A DNA stretch of 33,468 nucleotides, taken from the NCBI GenBank assembly GCA_964621645.1, contig CAZUMH010000030.1:1-33468 (forward strand), written 5' to 3'. Shown here piece after piece: positions 8,525 to 17,722 of this stretch. Position 1 is the first letter of the stretch, and each line of letters starts with the position of its first letter. The notes under the pieces were generated by a model. It worked only from the letters and a program-made list of their open reading frames with translations, did not search any database and was not told the DNA's origin. Both the position numbers and the translations under genes were made by a program. This DNA is from CAZUMH01 sp964621645 (GTDB lineage: Bacteria; Zhuqueibacterota; QNDG01; JAGLOF01).

Positions 8525-9937
8525 TTACAACTCTTTAATGAAAATATTCTTGAAATAGACCGGAGAAATGCTGTCATGGTTCTGCAGTCCAACGTACCCT
8601 TCAGGGAATAAGTCCCTCACTTTCCCCCGCGGTTCCGCGCCCCAATCCAGCACCGTTACTCCGTTAAGTTCCACCTTTAAACGAGTACCTTTGAAGACAA
8701 TCTTGAAATGATTCCAGTGACCGGGTTCAGTGAATGCCTTTGCCAGCGGCGCCTCAGCGTCATACGCCGCTCCTGTCTGATGGATACCGCTGCTGGCGTC
8801 ATCGATCTGAACTTCCAGGGCATGATAAATATAATCATCACTCACCGGCACTTCCGGTACCCGTAGGAATACTCCGGAATTGGTGGTGATCCTGGAGCAT
8901 TTGTAGTCGAGTTCCAGGACAAAATCCTTATACTTTTTCCTGAACCAGAATAACCCCATACCACCCTGGGATTTCAGAACGCCTGTCTCTGGATCGAGCT
9001 CGAAGTATCCCGGACCGTAATGATTCCAGCCCGTCTTACGATAGGCACCCCACTGGTAGGGAAGAATCTGTTCATAGCCGCTGAAGTAGGTCATCTTCTC
9101 CACATTTTTTAATCCTTCCTTTATGGGACCGGAAGGATCATCGGCGTCAGCCGGATTCTCGTGTTCTATGGAAATAAATCCATGGTAATCCTGCCGGGTA
9201 AGCTCCGCCAGGACATCATGTATCCTGCCTTTGCCTTCACCGAAGGGTACGTCCACCGCCTCTTTGTCCCCGAATTTGTCGAGATCTTTCATATGCAGGT
9301 GGATGATCCTTCCCTGGAGCAGGCGCAATGATTCCACCGGGTCGAATCCGCTGCGCATCCAGTGGCCCGTATCACAGCAGTCCCCGATACGGGGATCAAG
9401 TCCCTTGACGTGTTCCAATACTGTTTTTGGATTGGCATATTTGTTGGGTGTGGGGTGATTATGGATTGCAATCTTCAAATTATATTCTTCAGCCATCCTC
9501 TCTAACAGGGAATAGTCGTCATACTGGGGTTCCGTAACGACAACTCCAATACCCATGGTGCGGGCGAAGCTGAAGACTTTTTTCATCTCCTCTTCGGTGT
9601 TGCCGAATCCTACCACTCCGTAGGCAACCAGGGCAATGTTATGTTTCTTCAGCGCCTCTTTAACCATCTTGATATGGGTCGTATCCAGTGTGTGGTCGAA
9701 GACGAGATCCCCGTCTTCTTTACTGAACCGCTGCCCCGGATAAGCTTCCAGATAATGGATTCCCAGAGCTTCCACCTTATTCAGGGTTTCCATAAACGTG
9801 AATTTGCGGAAAGTCCAGCACTGTACTGAAAAATTAAAGGGCCTTATCCGCACAGTTTCATAGGTCCCCTCCGCTCTGTCCCGTCCGGTACAAACGAAAA
9901 AGAACAGAGCCATGAGGAGCAATAAGTTGCGTTTCAT
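8525..9937 (-). CDS. Fusion: AP-endonuclease-type sugar isomerase/lyase-like domain plus DUF1080 (3-keto-glycoside hydrolase family)
   Basis: 470 aa. A short signal ends FFFVC (Cys16), suggesting a lipoprotein. Residues about 32-275 are a xylose-isomerase-like TIM barrel with likely metal ligands Glu136 (VVTEPQ), His159/161 (AIHNHP), Asp189 and His191 (CDTGHW), His213/215 (IHLHMKD) and Glu258 (ISIEHE). Residues about 295-470 are a DUF1080 lectin-like sandwich (DFVLELDYKC, NSGVFLRVP, ALEVQIDD, GYVGLQNHDS, PVYFKNIFI). In Bacteroides, families of these two kinds act in the 3-keto-glycoside pathway, one eliminating the aglycone and one acting on the keto-sugar product. The start at 9937 has AGGAGA about 7 bases upstream; the frame is open to 9979 but that overlaps the dehydrogenase. 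It is 20 bp downstream of the dehydrogenase gene and followed by a strong terminator. Activity is inferred, not proven. Confidence 0.88.
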   Translation of the reverse strand: MKRNLLLLMALFFFVCTGRDRAEGTYETVRIRPFNFSVQCWTFRKFTFMETLNKVEALGIHYLEAYPGQRFSKEDGDLVFDHTLDTTHIKMVKEALKKHNIALVAYGVVGFGNTEEEMKKVFSFARTMGIGVVVTEPQYDDYSLLERMAEEYNLKIAIHNHPTPNKYANPKTVLEHVKGLDPRIGDCCDTGHWMRSGFDPVESLRLLQGRIIHLHMKDLDKFGDKEAVDVPFGEGKGRIHDVLAELTRQDYHGFISIEHENPADADDPSGPIKEGLKNVEKMTYFSGYEQILPYQWGAYRKTGWNHYGPGYFELDPETGVLKSQGGMGLFWFRKKYKDFVLELDYKCSRITTNSGVFLRVPEVPVSDDYIYHALEVQIDDASSGIHQTGAAYDAEAPLAKAFTEPGHWNHFKIVFKGTRLKVELNGVTVLDWGAEPRGKVRDLFPEGYVGLQNHDSISPVYFKNIFIKEL

Positions 9938-9957
9938 CTTTTTTCTCCTGGATTGAG

Positions 9958-11214
9958 TCATTGTTTGCGGGGATTCCATTTCCCCCTGGCCACGGCTGGT
10001 ACGAACGATTCAATTCCCTCAAACGGGAAGGTGATCGTCCGGCCTTCTTCGGCGCTTTTATACGCCGTCATCAGGAGTTCGGTTACTCCCAGACCGTCTT
10101 CGAAATTCTCAGCCGGGCGTTTTCCGGCAAGAAAGGCATTCACCATGTGCCTGTTCTCTTCGGTATAGCCGTATTCGGCGCTCTCGTCGTTTACAACCGG
10201 CATCAGTCCCATTTCGGCGTTTTGTTTCTCCACCAGGTCCTCTCCGATTTTACCCGTCACCCGGCGGCTGAAGAAAACCTTGAGGTTGGTATCCAGGGAA
10301 TTGACACTCAGGGAATATTCCGGACCCAGTAACTCCATGCTGAGACGCAGACCCGCACCCACAAAGGCCCAGGAAGTGGTCGTCTCCACGACCAGTTGAT
10401 TCCCCTTGCTGTCTTCATATTCGACAAGGGAACGGGCGAAGTCCTCCGCAGGACGATTGCAGTAATCCAGTTTGCCGCCACTGTTCTTTTTAAGTATATC
10501 CGCATACTGGGGACGCTGCCATTTCAGGCAGTTGGTATAGGCGTTTACCTTAACCGGCGTCAGTTCACTTCGGGGAGCCCCTGGCGGGGTGAGCAGGAAG
10601 CGGGCAGTCTCGACCGAATGGCACATCATGTCGTTCAGGACGCCCCCTCCCTGCAATTCACCTTCCCAGAACCAGGGCATATGGGGACCGGAATGCTCCT
10701 CGGCGGCTCGGGCCAGATAGGGCCGGCCCGTCAGTGCGGCTCCCCGGCTCCAGATAATATCCTTGCCCCGCACCACCGAAGGGCTGAAAAGCTGGTTTTC
10801 AAGATAGCCGTCCAGAATACCGGCCTCCTTGACCAATTCCACCATGCGGCGGGCTTCTTTGACATTCCGCGCCAGAGGTTTTTCGCAGGCTACCCCGACA
10901 AGTTCTCCTTTGCCGCTCTTGACCGCCCGGGTAATCTCCTCCATTATTTCCAGTCTGGCAAAATTGGGTGCGCAGATCCAAATCGCATCAACAGCTGGAT
11001 CGGCAACCATATCCGTTATGGAAGCATATACGGTCGGGTCGCCTACTCCCAGTTCCTTCGCCAGGGCGGCGGCTTTTTCGGATTCTTTTGTATCTTTGCT
11101 GACAATAGCCGTCACGTCAGCCTGCCTCACCCCCAGCCAGGAACGGATATGAAATTGCGCCACAAACCCCGCTCCAATAAAACCAACCCCTAATCGTTTT
11201 ACTGTCATTCTCAT
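9958..11214 (-). CDS. Gfo/Idh/MocA-family oxidoreductase, cytoplasmic type
   Basis: 418 aa. NAD(P)-dependent sugar or cyclitol dehydrogenase family. The Rossmann motif GVGFIGAGFVAQFHI is at about 9-23 and the EKP motif lies in GVACEKPLARN near residue 112. The C-terminal part carries GGGVLNDMMCHSVETARFLL. There is no Tat or Sec signal, unlike the GH109 paralogue at 6888-8261. It stands 22 bp after the MFS permease and 20 bp before the isomerase/DUF1080 fusion, so it is the natural candidate for the 3-dehydrogenase of a keto-glycoside pathway. ATG at 11214 is only 3 bases from AGGA; the in-frame ATG at 11208 has better spacing and may be the true start. Confidence 0.88.
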   Translation of the reverse strand: MRMTVKRLGVGFIGAGFVAQFHIRSWLGVRQADVTAIVSKDTKESEKAAALAKELGVGDPTVYASITDMVADPAVDAIWICAPNFARLEIMEEITRAVKSGKGELVGVACEKPLARNVKEARRMVELVKEAGILDGYLENQLFSPSVVRGKDIIWSRGAALTGRPYLARAAEEHSGPHMPWFWEGELQGGGVLNDMMCHSVETARFLLTPPGAPRSELTPVKVNAYTNCLKWQRPQYADILKKNSGGKLDYCNRPAEDFARSLVEYEDSKGNQLVVETTTSWAFVGAGLRLSMELLGPEYSLSVNSLDTNLKVFFSRRVTGKIGEDLVEKQNAEMGLMPVVNDESAEYGYTEENRHMVNAFLAGKRPAENFEDGLGVTELLMTAYKSAEEGRTITFPFEGIESFVPAVARGKWNPRKQ

Positions 11215-11236
11215 ACTTCCTTTCTATAAATATTAT

Positions 11237-12439
11237 CTATTCTTTTTTAACTTTATCATTGAAGAAGATCGCGAAGATCACCATGATTACCGCCGCGAAC
11301 ACGGCCGGCATCCACCAGAAATTCTGCCACTGGCTCAAAGCAGCAGCTCCGCTCTCGGTGACAACGGAGTTGAAAATCCAACCACTCACCTGAGCGCCGA
11401 TCAGCATACCGATTCCGTAAGTGACAAGCACGATAAATCCCTGCGCCTGGCCCCGGATGGCCGGGGTGGCTTTCTTGTCGACATAGATCTGGCCGGTCAC
11501 GAAAAAGAAGTCGTAGCAGATGCCGTGCAGGATAATTCCGGCGTAGATCATCCAGACAACACTGTCGGGGGCTCCCAGACTGAACAGCAGGTAGCGCAGG
11601 GCCCAGGCCAGCATGCCGATCAAAAGTGTCCACTTTACTCCCAGTTTGCGGAAGAAAAAGGGCAGGAGCAGGATAAAAATCGCTTCAGACATCTGACCAA
11701 AGGAAAGGCTGAATCCGGGACGAGAGAATCCGGCGTTTTCGATAAACATCTGGGCGTAGGAATAATAAGCCGCCAGGGGGATACAGAGCAGGAGGGAACT
11801 TAAAATAAAAACGTTGAAGGGGCGGCTGCTCAGTTTTTTCAGGGCGTCAACCCCGATTATCTCCCGGAAGGTCACCTTCTGGCCGGCGGCCGGAGGCGGA
11901 GTATGCGGCAGAGTGAAGCTGAAAAGACCCAGCAGTATACCCGCGATCCCGGCCACCCGCAGGGGGATGTCAGTCTTGTCGGCGCCCAGAATACCGCTCA
12001 CGAATATACCGGCAACAATCCAGCCGATGGTGCCAAAAACCCGGATGACCGGAAATTCCCTCTCTTGGTTGGTGATATTATGAAAGGCGAGGGTGTTGGC
12101 CAACCCTATGGTGGGCTGATAGGCCAGCATGTGAAGCAGCAGCCCCAGAATGAAGAGAACCGGTGAAAATGACAGAAAGGGGGCACAGAACATGGCCACT
12201 CCGCCGATGAGGTGCATCACTCCCAGAACCTTCTGGGTCGGGAAGAAGCGGTCCGCCACCATTCCTAAAAAGAAAGGAGAGATGATGGCAGCGATGGGCC
12301 CAACAGTAAACGCCCAGTAAACATAATTCTTCATGCCAATTTCGCCCATATAATTGGACACCGTTACATACCAGGCGCCCCAGACGAAAAACTCTAAAAA
12401 CATCATAATGCTCAGTTGAGAAAAAACCTTTCTCTTCAT
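11237..12439 (-). CDS. MFS permease, nucleoside:H+ symporter (NupG-like) family
   Basis: 400 aa with about twelve hydrophobic segments, starting MKRKVFSQLSIMMFLEFFVWGAWYV. The FFVWGAWYVT and ANTLAFHNI blocks and the overall pattern fit the nucleoside:H+ symporter branch of MFS. In this context, next to a sugar dehydrogenase and an isomerase-like protein, the cargo is more likely a sugar, glycoside or keto-sugar than a nucleoside; that is an inference. ATG at 12439 is chosen because AGGAGG lies 5 bases upstream; the frame is open to 12517 but the extra 26 residues are not hydrophobic and have no clear ribosome binding site. It is the first gene of a three-gene operon. Confidence 0.88.
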   Translation of the reverse strand: MKRKVFSQLSIMMFLEFFVWGAWYVTVSNYMGEIGMKNYVYWAFTVGPIAAIISPFFLGMVADRFFPTQKVLGVMHLIGGVAMFCAPFLSFSPVLFILGLLLHMLAYQPTIGLANTLAFHNITNQEREFPVIRVFGTIGWIVAGIFVSGILGADKTDIPLRVAGIAGILLGLFSFTLPHTPPPAAGQKVTFREIIGVDALKKLSSRPFNVFILSSLLLCIPLAAYYSYAQMFIENAGFSRPGFSLSFGQMSEAIFILLLPFFFRKLGVKWTLLIGMLAWALRYLLFSLGAPDSVVWMIYAGIILHGICYDFFFVTGQIYVDKKATPAIRGQAQGFIVLVTYGIGMLIGAQVSGWIFNSVVTESGAAALSQWQNFWWMPAVFAAVIMVIFAIFFNDKVKKE

Positions 12440-12589
12440 ACCTCCCTCCTGTATTTTTTCCAGAATTCTTTTTACCCGTTCACTATTGTGTCTCATCAGT
12501 GACAGTAAACCCGACACGGATCGTTCTCACCACCGGGCCGGATATCATGAGCGGGAGTTCCTCTGAGCTGGTGATCCCAGGACCGGCAT

Positions 12590-12609
12590 AAAAAAACCAG
12601 CTTTTGGTT
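12590..12609 (-). terminator. Weak terminator-like hairpin
   Basis: On the minus strand AACCA and TGGTT form a 5-bp stem around AAAGC, followed directly by a run of T. It lies about 270 bases after the sulfatase stop at 12878 and before the MFS operon. The stem is short, so this is tentative. Confidence 0.35.
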
Positions 12610-12733
12610 ACTGAAAAAGTAGCCAGACTGGTTCTTCGCGGCAAATGATAGCGATTGTTCCCGCATGCTTTCCTCTTCACGGGTGAATCAGGCTTGTAAA
12701 AGCCTATACTGATGAGACCGGCTTTAAATTAAT

Positions 12734-12745
12734 TTTGCATGCAAA
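12734..12745. promoter_or_regulatory. Perfect palindrome TTTGCATGCAAA, possible operator
   Basis: A 12-base perfect palindrome lies in an AT-rich part of the gap upstream of the MFS/dehydrogenase/lyase operon, about 300 bases from the MFS start. Palindromes of this size are typical of dimeric repressor sites, but no matching regulator gene lies beside it and it occurs once in the window. Confidence 0.22.
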
Positions 12746-12877
12746 CAAGAAATAGACACACAATACTTCACATCATAAATATAAGGCATTCCTGAATAGG
12801 GATGCAAGGTCTTTTGGGCTTACTCGCCAGCTCCTTTCTGGAAAACACAATCCGAATGAAGCCGGCCTTTCAGCTGC

Positions 12878-14953
12878 CTAATGAACGATTATTTCATCCG
12901 CGAATACCCAGGCCTTGCCGCCGGCGCCCGGATGCTCCGGTGGGCAGATGCCCCGGTTAACCGCCTGTATCCTGATGAAACAGGCCAGCTCATCCTGCAG
13001 TGGAAAGGTAACTGTGACCTTCTCGGCGATATCACTGTCCGTTTGTCGTAGAGCGGCCTGTGTGGCAATTTTTCGCCAGACACTGCCGTCATCGGAAATA
13101 GACAGGGACACCGAAAGCGGCAGGAATATCCAGTCCCGTTCCAGACTCAGGAAGCCCGCCTTGATTTCCCGAATAACTTTCTTCTCTCCCAAATCTATTG
13201 TCGCCGCCAGATCATTGCCTTCAAATCCCTGCCAGAGCTTGAGGTCAACCGGTTCCCGTATCAGGAAGGGTGCTGTTTCCCCGTTCGTGAGGCCGTTCGG
13301 CCCACCGCCAGGATATCTGGCCGCGTAAGGCCATTGGAGAGAAACAGCGCAGCCGCGGGCCAGATGATCCACCTGTACCGACTGCTGGGGAAGGAATCGG
13401 GTCACATCCGTGTCATGATACTGTTCCCGCAGTTTCTGCAGTTCTTTTTTCAGCCTTTCCACTATCTTTGTATAAGCAGGATCATCGTACACATTCCTCA
13501 GTTCGTGAGGATCTTTTTGTAAATCATACAGTTCCCAGTAATCCACATCATAATAAAAGTGAATGAGCTTGTAATGGTGGGTGCGGATACCGTAATGCCG
13601 CTTCACCCCGTGCACCGCCGGATATTCGAAATAGTGATAATAAATGGACTGGCGCCAATCCGCTGGAGTGCTGCCCTTAAGAATCGATCGCAGGGAACGA
13701 CCCTGCATGTCCGCGGGGACGGGAGCGCCGGCGTAGTCCAGGAACGTGGGAGCCATATCGAGGTTGAGCACCATGTCATTCCGATTAATCGCTGGCTTGA
13801 TCTCGGCCGGGTAGCGCACTAGGAGAGGCCACCGTAAAGATTCTTCATACATGAAGCGTTTGTCAAACCAGCCATGTTCACCCAGGTAAAAACCTTGATC
13901 GGAGGAATAAATAACCAGGGTGTTCTCCTTCAGTCCCGCCTTTTCCAGATAATCGAGCACCCGGCCGACATTCTCATCGACTGCGGTAATACAGCGCAGG
14001 TAATCCTTCATATACTCCTGATATTTCCAGCGGGCCAGCTCTCTTCCCTTGGGGTTTTCGCGGTAGAAATCCCGGTTACGGGGTCCGTAAGCCTGCTCCC
14101 AGGCGTGTCTCTCTTCGTTGCTGAGACGGCTGGTGAGCTGCTTCCAGTCTTTTCCTGAGAATTCCCCGGGAGGAACATATTTTAAATCATAGGCCATGGT
14201 CATATTGTCGGCCACTCTCATCTCCTGCTCCCGGGCTGCTACACCGCGGGTCTCATAGTCATCGAAATACGTCTCGGGCAGGGGGAACTCCCGATTCCGG
14301 AAGAGATCAAGGTGACGCGGTGCCGGCATCCAGTTGCGGTGGGGCGCCTTATGGTGCAGCATGAGACAAAAGGGTTTATCCTTTGGGGTTCTTTTGAGCC
14401 AGCCTAAAGCGAAATTGGTAATCAGGTCCGTTACATACCCCTGATGCTGATTCTTTTCACCCATTTCGATGAAATCAGGATTATAGTAATGCCCCTGTCC
14501 TGGCAGGATATTCCAGTAATCAAATCCGGTGGGATCACTCTTCAGGTGCCATTTGCCGATAATGGCTGTCTCATACCCCACAATCCGCAATATTTTGGGA
14601 AAGGTTTCCTGTGTCCCGTCAAAAACAACGCGGTTGTCTATAACTCCGTTCTCATGACTGTATTTGCCGGTAAGCAGCACGGCCCGGCTGGGGGCGCAAA
14701 TCGAATTGGTGCAGAATCCCGAGTCAAAGCGTACTCCCTCCTGAGCCAACCGGTCGATGTGGGGGGTATTGATGAGGCTCCTGTCATAGGCTGAGATGGC
14801 ACGGCAGGCATGGTCATCACTCATGATGAAGAGGATGTTGGGCTTTTTCCCGCTTCCGGTACAGTAGCCGGTCAGCCAGGGCAGGGTGAGTACTGCGGCC
14901 CCGGCACCCGCTTCCCGCAGGAAACTGCGGCGGTCAATGGATGAAGGTTTCAT
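12878..14953 (-). CDS. S1-family sulfatase with C-terminal F5/8-like beta-sandwich, Tat signal
   Basis: 691 aa. Metal residues Asp46-Asp47 lie in FIMSDDHAC, and the formylglycine motif ICAPSRAVLLTG places the modified residue at Cys86. The downstream pattern SSDQGFYLGEHGWFDKRF followed by MYEESLRWPLLVRYP resembles N-acetylglucosamine-6-sulfatase-like S1 enzymes, so 6-sulfated GlcNAc is a possible substrate, with moderate doubt. The N-terminus IDRRSFLREAGAGAAVLTLP is a twin-arginine signal. Residues about 537-691 repeat the module seen in the sulfatase at 931-2874 (LWQGFEGNDLAATIDLG, WIFLP, GAGGKAWVFADEIIV). It starts 42 bp after the cupin gene and the two are probably co-transcribed. The stop is TAG at 12878-12880. 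Confidence 0.93.
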   Translation of the reverse strand: MKPSSIDRRSFLREAGAGAAVLTLPWLTGYCTGSGKKPNILFIMSDDHACRAISAYDRSLINTPHIDRLAQEGVRFDSGFCTNSICAPSRAVLLTGKYSHENGVIDNRVVFDGTQETFPKILRIVGYETAIIGKWHLKSDPTGFDYWNILPGQGHYYNPDFIEMGEKNQHQGYVTDLITNFALGWLKRTPKDKPFCLMLHHKAPHRNWMPAPRHLDLFRNREFPLPETYFDDYETRGVAAREQEMRVADNMTMAYDLKYVPPGEFSGKDWKQLTSRLSNEERHAWEQAYGPRNRDFYRENPKGRELARWKYQEYMKDYLRCITAVDENVGRVLDYLEKAGLKENTLVIYSSDQGFYLGEHGWFDKRFMYEESLRWPLLVRYPAEIKPAINRNDMVLNLDMAPTFLDYAGAPVPADMQGRSLRSILKGSTPADWRQSIYYHYFEYPAVHGVKRHYGIRTHHYKLIHFYYDVDYWELYDLQKDPHELRNVYDDPAYTKIVERLKKELQKLREQYHDTDVTRFLPQQSVQVDHLARGCAVSLQWPYAARYPGGGPNGLTNGETAPFLIREPVDLKLWQGFEGNDLAATIDLGEKKVIREIKAGFLSLERDWIFLPLSVSLSISDDGSVWRKIATQAALRQTDSDIAEKVTVTFPLQDELACFIRIQAVNRGICPPEHPGAGGKAWVFADEIIVH

Positions 14954-14995
14954 GGACGGGATCCCCCTGTATTCGTTTTCATCCTGGTGTAAAAG

Positions 14996-15358
14996 TCACG
15001 CCGGGCCGCTATTCCCCCGCTTTCGCCAAAAATCGAAGGAACGGCCCGGAACGAAAATATCCAGCCCGATGGCGGACTCGGAAAGTGGATTAGTGACCAC
15101 ATGTTCTTCACCGGGACTAACATAGACCGCATCTCCCTCACCCGCCTCCACCAGGGAGGAATCGGTTTCAACTGTTATCCTTCCCTTGAGCACGACCAGC
15201 ACCTGGGTGTTCTGGTGATGATGACTGGGCGAGGCATGGCCCGGCGGCTTAACAAAATGTTCAATGGATATCTCTTTCTCCGCCATCAGGCTTGCTCTCT
15301 TCCAGCCCTTCTGGGGTTGGTAGGATTCAGCCTCGTTAAAACGGATCAGTTTGAGCAT
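14996..15358 (-). CDS. Small cupin-domain protein
   Basis: 120 aa single-domain cupin_2 protein. Motif 1 is GHASPSHHHQNTQVLVVLKG and motif 2 is PGEEHVVTNP, giving a His-rich metal site in a six-stranded barrel. No signal peptide is seen, so it is probably cytoplasmic. ATG at 15358 is preceded by AAGGGGAAGT. It is the first gene of a two-gene unit with the sulfatase at 12878-14953. Such small cupins serve as sugar isomerases, epimerases or ligand sensors; which applies here cannot be told. Confidence 0.85.
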   Translation of the reverse strand: MLKLIRFNEAESYQPQKGWKRASLMAEKEISIEHFVKPPGHASPSHHHQNTQVLVVLKGRITVETDSSLVEAGEGDAVYVSPGEEHVVTNPLSESAIGLDIFVPGRSFDFWRKRGNSGPA

Positions 15359-15432
15359 ACTTCCCCTTGATTTATTGTGCTTTCGGTTTTAAAGAAATGG
15401 ATCCGGATTTCTGCCGCGAGAGACCCTAATCA

Positions 15433-15460
15433 AAGATAGAAAATATCTTAAAAAGTACAA
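15433..15460 (-). promoter_or_regulatory. Possible promoter with overlapping inverted repeat, upstream of cupin/sulfatase
   Basis: On the minus strand TTGTAC (15460-15455) and TATCTT (15438-15433) are 16 bases apart. The -10 box is one arm of an inverted repeat AAGATA-N5-TATCTT (15433-15449), which could be an operator. The -35 match is poor, so confidence is low. Confidence 0.3.
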
Positions 15461-15539
15461 GCGGTTTTGTCTTTAATATTCCCGAAACCGGGCTTTCATA
15501 ATAGGTATTACTATGATAAGGACTGCCGCCGTATCGCAC

Positions 15540-16304
15540 CTAAAACCTGAGAGAAAGACAGCTCAGCCCCCCGTCCACCTTGCGGAATTCAGACATATCG
15601 ACTGTTTTTACTTTGAAGCCGCCGTCTTCAATTAATCGCTTTGTTCCGGGAAAACCGGCGGGCAGCAGAACATAGTCATTCATCCTGATACAATTGGCCG
15701 CATACTCCTCTCCCGCTGGAGGGACAATTTTCCGGAAACCGTCGAAGACCTCCTGTTCCAGCAGTTCACCCGCCAGGACAAGCACTCCCGATCCCAGTGA
15801 GGAGACTGCTGTCTTCAGGTGGAGCAGTTTGGTGAGAGGGACGATCGAAGCCGTAAACCCCATATCTCTGAGATACGAAGAGAGCTGATCGACTCCCGAT
15901 TGGTTGGTTCTGGCGGAAAGTCCGATGAAAAAATCATTCTCCACCTGCAGTACGTCTCCCCCGTCCAGCGTACCGGGGGCTTTAATCCGTTCCACATAGG
16001 GGAAATACCTGCCCAGAACCTCCGCCGTCAGCTCCTCTTCCCCCCGCCGGCTGGGAGCCCCGGGCCGGGTGATGATGGCACCCTTGAAGGTGACAATCGC
16101 CGTGTCTTCGACGAAGGTCCCGTCAGGATAGCGGTGATCCGGCTCCAGCACCTCCACTTCCAGACCGCATTCTGAGAGAGCGTTCCGGTAGGCCTGATGC
16201 TGTGCCAGGGCCAGATCCGGATCCGGTCTTCCCAGATCGGCGCTTGTCAATCCATTGACAATCTCTCTGCCCGGCTTTCGTGTGATCGCTTTTTTAAAAA
16301 TCAT
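15540..16304 (-). CDS. N(G),N(G)-dimethylarginine dimethylaminohydrolase (dimethylargininase)
   Basis: 254 aa, cytoplasmic, amidinotransferase fold. Would convert methylated arginines to citrulline and methylamines. Visible motifs are YPDGTFVEDTAIV (Asp61, Glu66, Asp67), LDGGDVL (114-120), HLKTAVSSLG with His162, and VDGGLSCLSLRF with the nucleophile Cys249. With the ATG at 16304 the length of 254 and positions His162 and Cys249 agree with the well-studied Pseudomonas enzyme, which supports this start over the in-frame ATG at 16316; GGGA also sits 6 bases before 16304. The gene is divergent from kbl. An arginine deiminase-like role is possible but the length fits dimethylargininase better. 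Confidence 0.9.
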   Translation of the reverse strand: MIFKKAITRKPGREIVNGLTSADLGRPDPDLALAQHQAYRNALSECGLEVEVLEPDHRYPDGTFVEDTAIVTFKGAIITRPGAPSRRGEEELTAEVLGRYFPYVERIKAPGTLDGGDVLQVENDFFIGLSARTNQSGVDQLSSYLRDMGFTASIVPLTKLLHLKTAVSSLGSGVLVLAGELLEQEVFDGFRKIVPPAGEEYAANCIRMNDYVLLPAGFPGTKRLIEDGGFKVKTVDMSEFRKVDGGLSCLSLRF

Positions 16305-16430
16305 AGTAATTCCCATGCCTCGTCTTGAGTTCCCTGTTTCAGTTGATCCGATCCCGTTATTTCCTCATAAGATACATACTGCTCTCCTGCGGTGCCAGTC
16401 CATTGTTGCCCGTCCTCCCCATACCGGGCA

Positions 16431-16459
16431 TTGACATTTTAATTTTTTCACCCTATATT
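16431..16459 (+). promoter_or_regulatory. Near-consensus sigma-70-type promoter of kbl
   Basis: TTGACA (16431-16436) and TATATT (16454-16459) are 17 bases apart on the plus strand, with a T-rich spacer. The predicted start near 16466 leaves a leader of about 29 bases before the ATG at 16495. This is the only plus-strand promoter in the window with a matching gene. Confidence 0.85.
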
Positions 16460-16494
16460 CATCCGTCAAATTATATAAATCAACAGGCTTGAAA

Positions 16495-17682
<1,188 letters not shown>

Positions 17683-17685
17683 TCG

Positions 17686-17717
17686 TGTCCGGGCTTAAAA
17701 ACGCTCACTCCCGGACA
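17686..17717. terminator. Hairpin between convergent genes, possible bidirectional terminator
   Basis: An 8-bp perfect stem (TGTCCGGG and CCCGGACA) has a 16-base loop and lies between the convergent stops of kbl and the GH29 gene. No T-run follows on either strand, so it is not a classic intrinsic terminator. Confidence 0.4.
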
Positions 17718-17722
17718 GCTCG

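Larger units (their letters stand above)
12440..12877. other. 438-bp non-coding stretch between sulfatase and MFS operon
   Basis: No convincing gene was seen; a 65-codon minus-strand frame has no family resemblance and no good ribosome binding site. The stretch holds a weak terminator-like hairpin for the upstream sulfatase (12590-12609), a 6-bp stem-loop at 12690-12705 (AGGCTT, loop, AAGCCT) and a perfect 12-base palindrome at 12734-12745. The promoter of the MFS operon must lie here but no clear -35/-10 pair could be picked. Confidence 0.6.

Noticed and set aside
12483..12680. 65-codon minus-strand open frame in the gap before the MFS operon
   Set aside because: No family resemblance, no good ribosome binding site, and it overlaps a terminator-like hairpin.
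15481..15492. CCCG-AAAC-CGGG hairpin after the dimethylargininase gene
   Set aside because: The stem is only 4 bp and no T-run follows on the minus strand, so it was not called a terminator.
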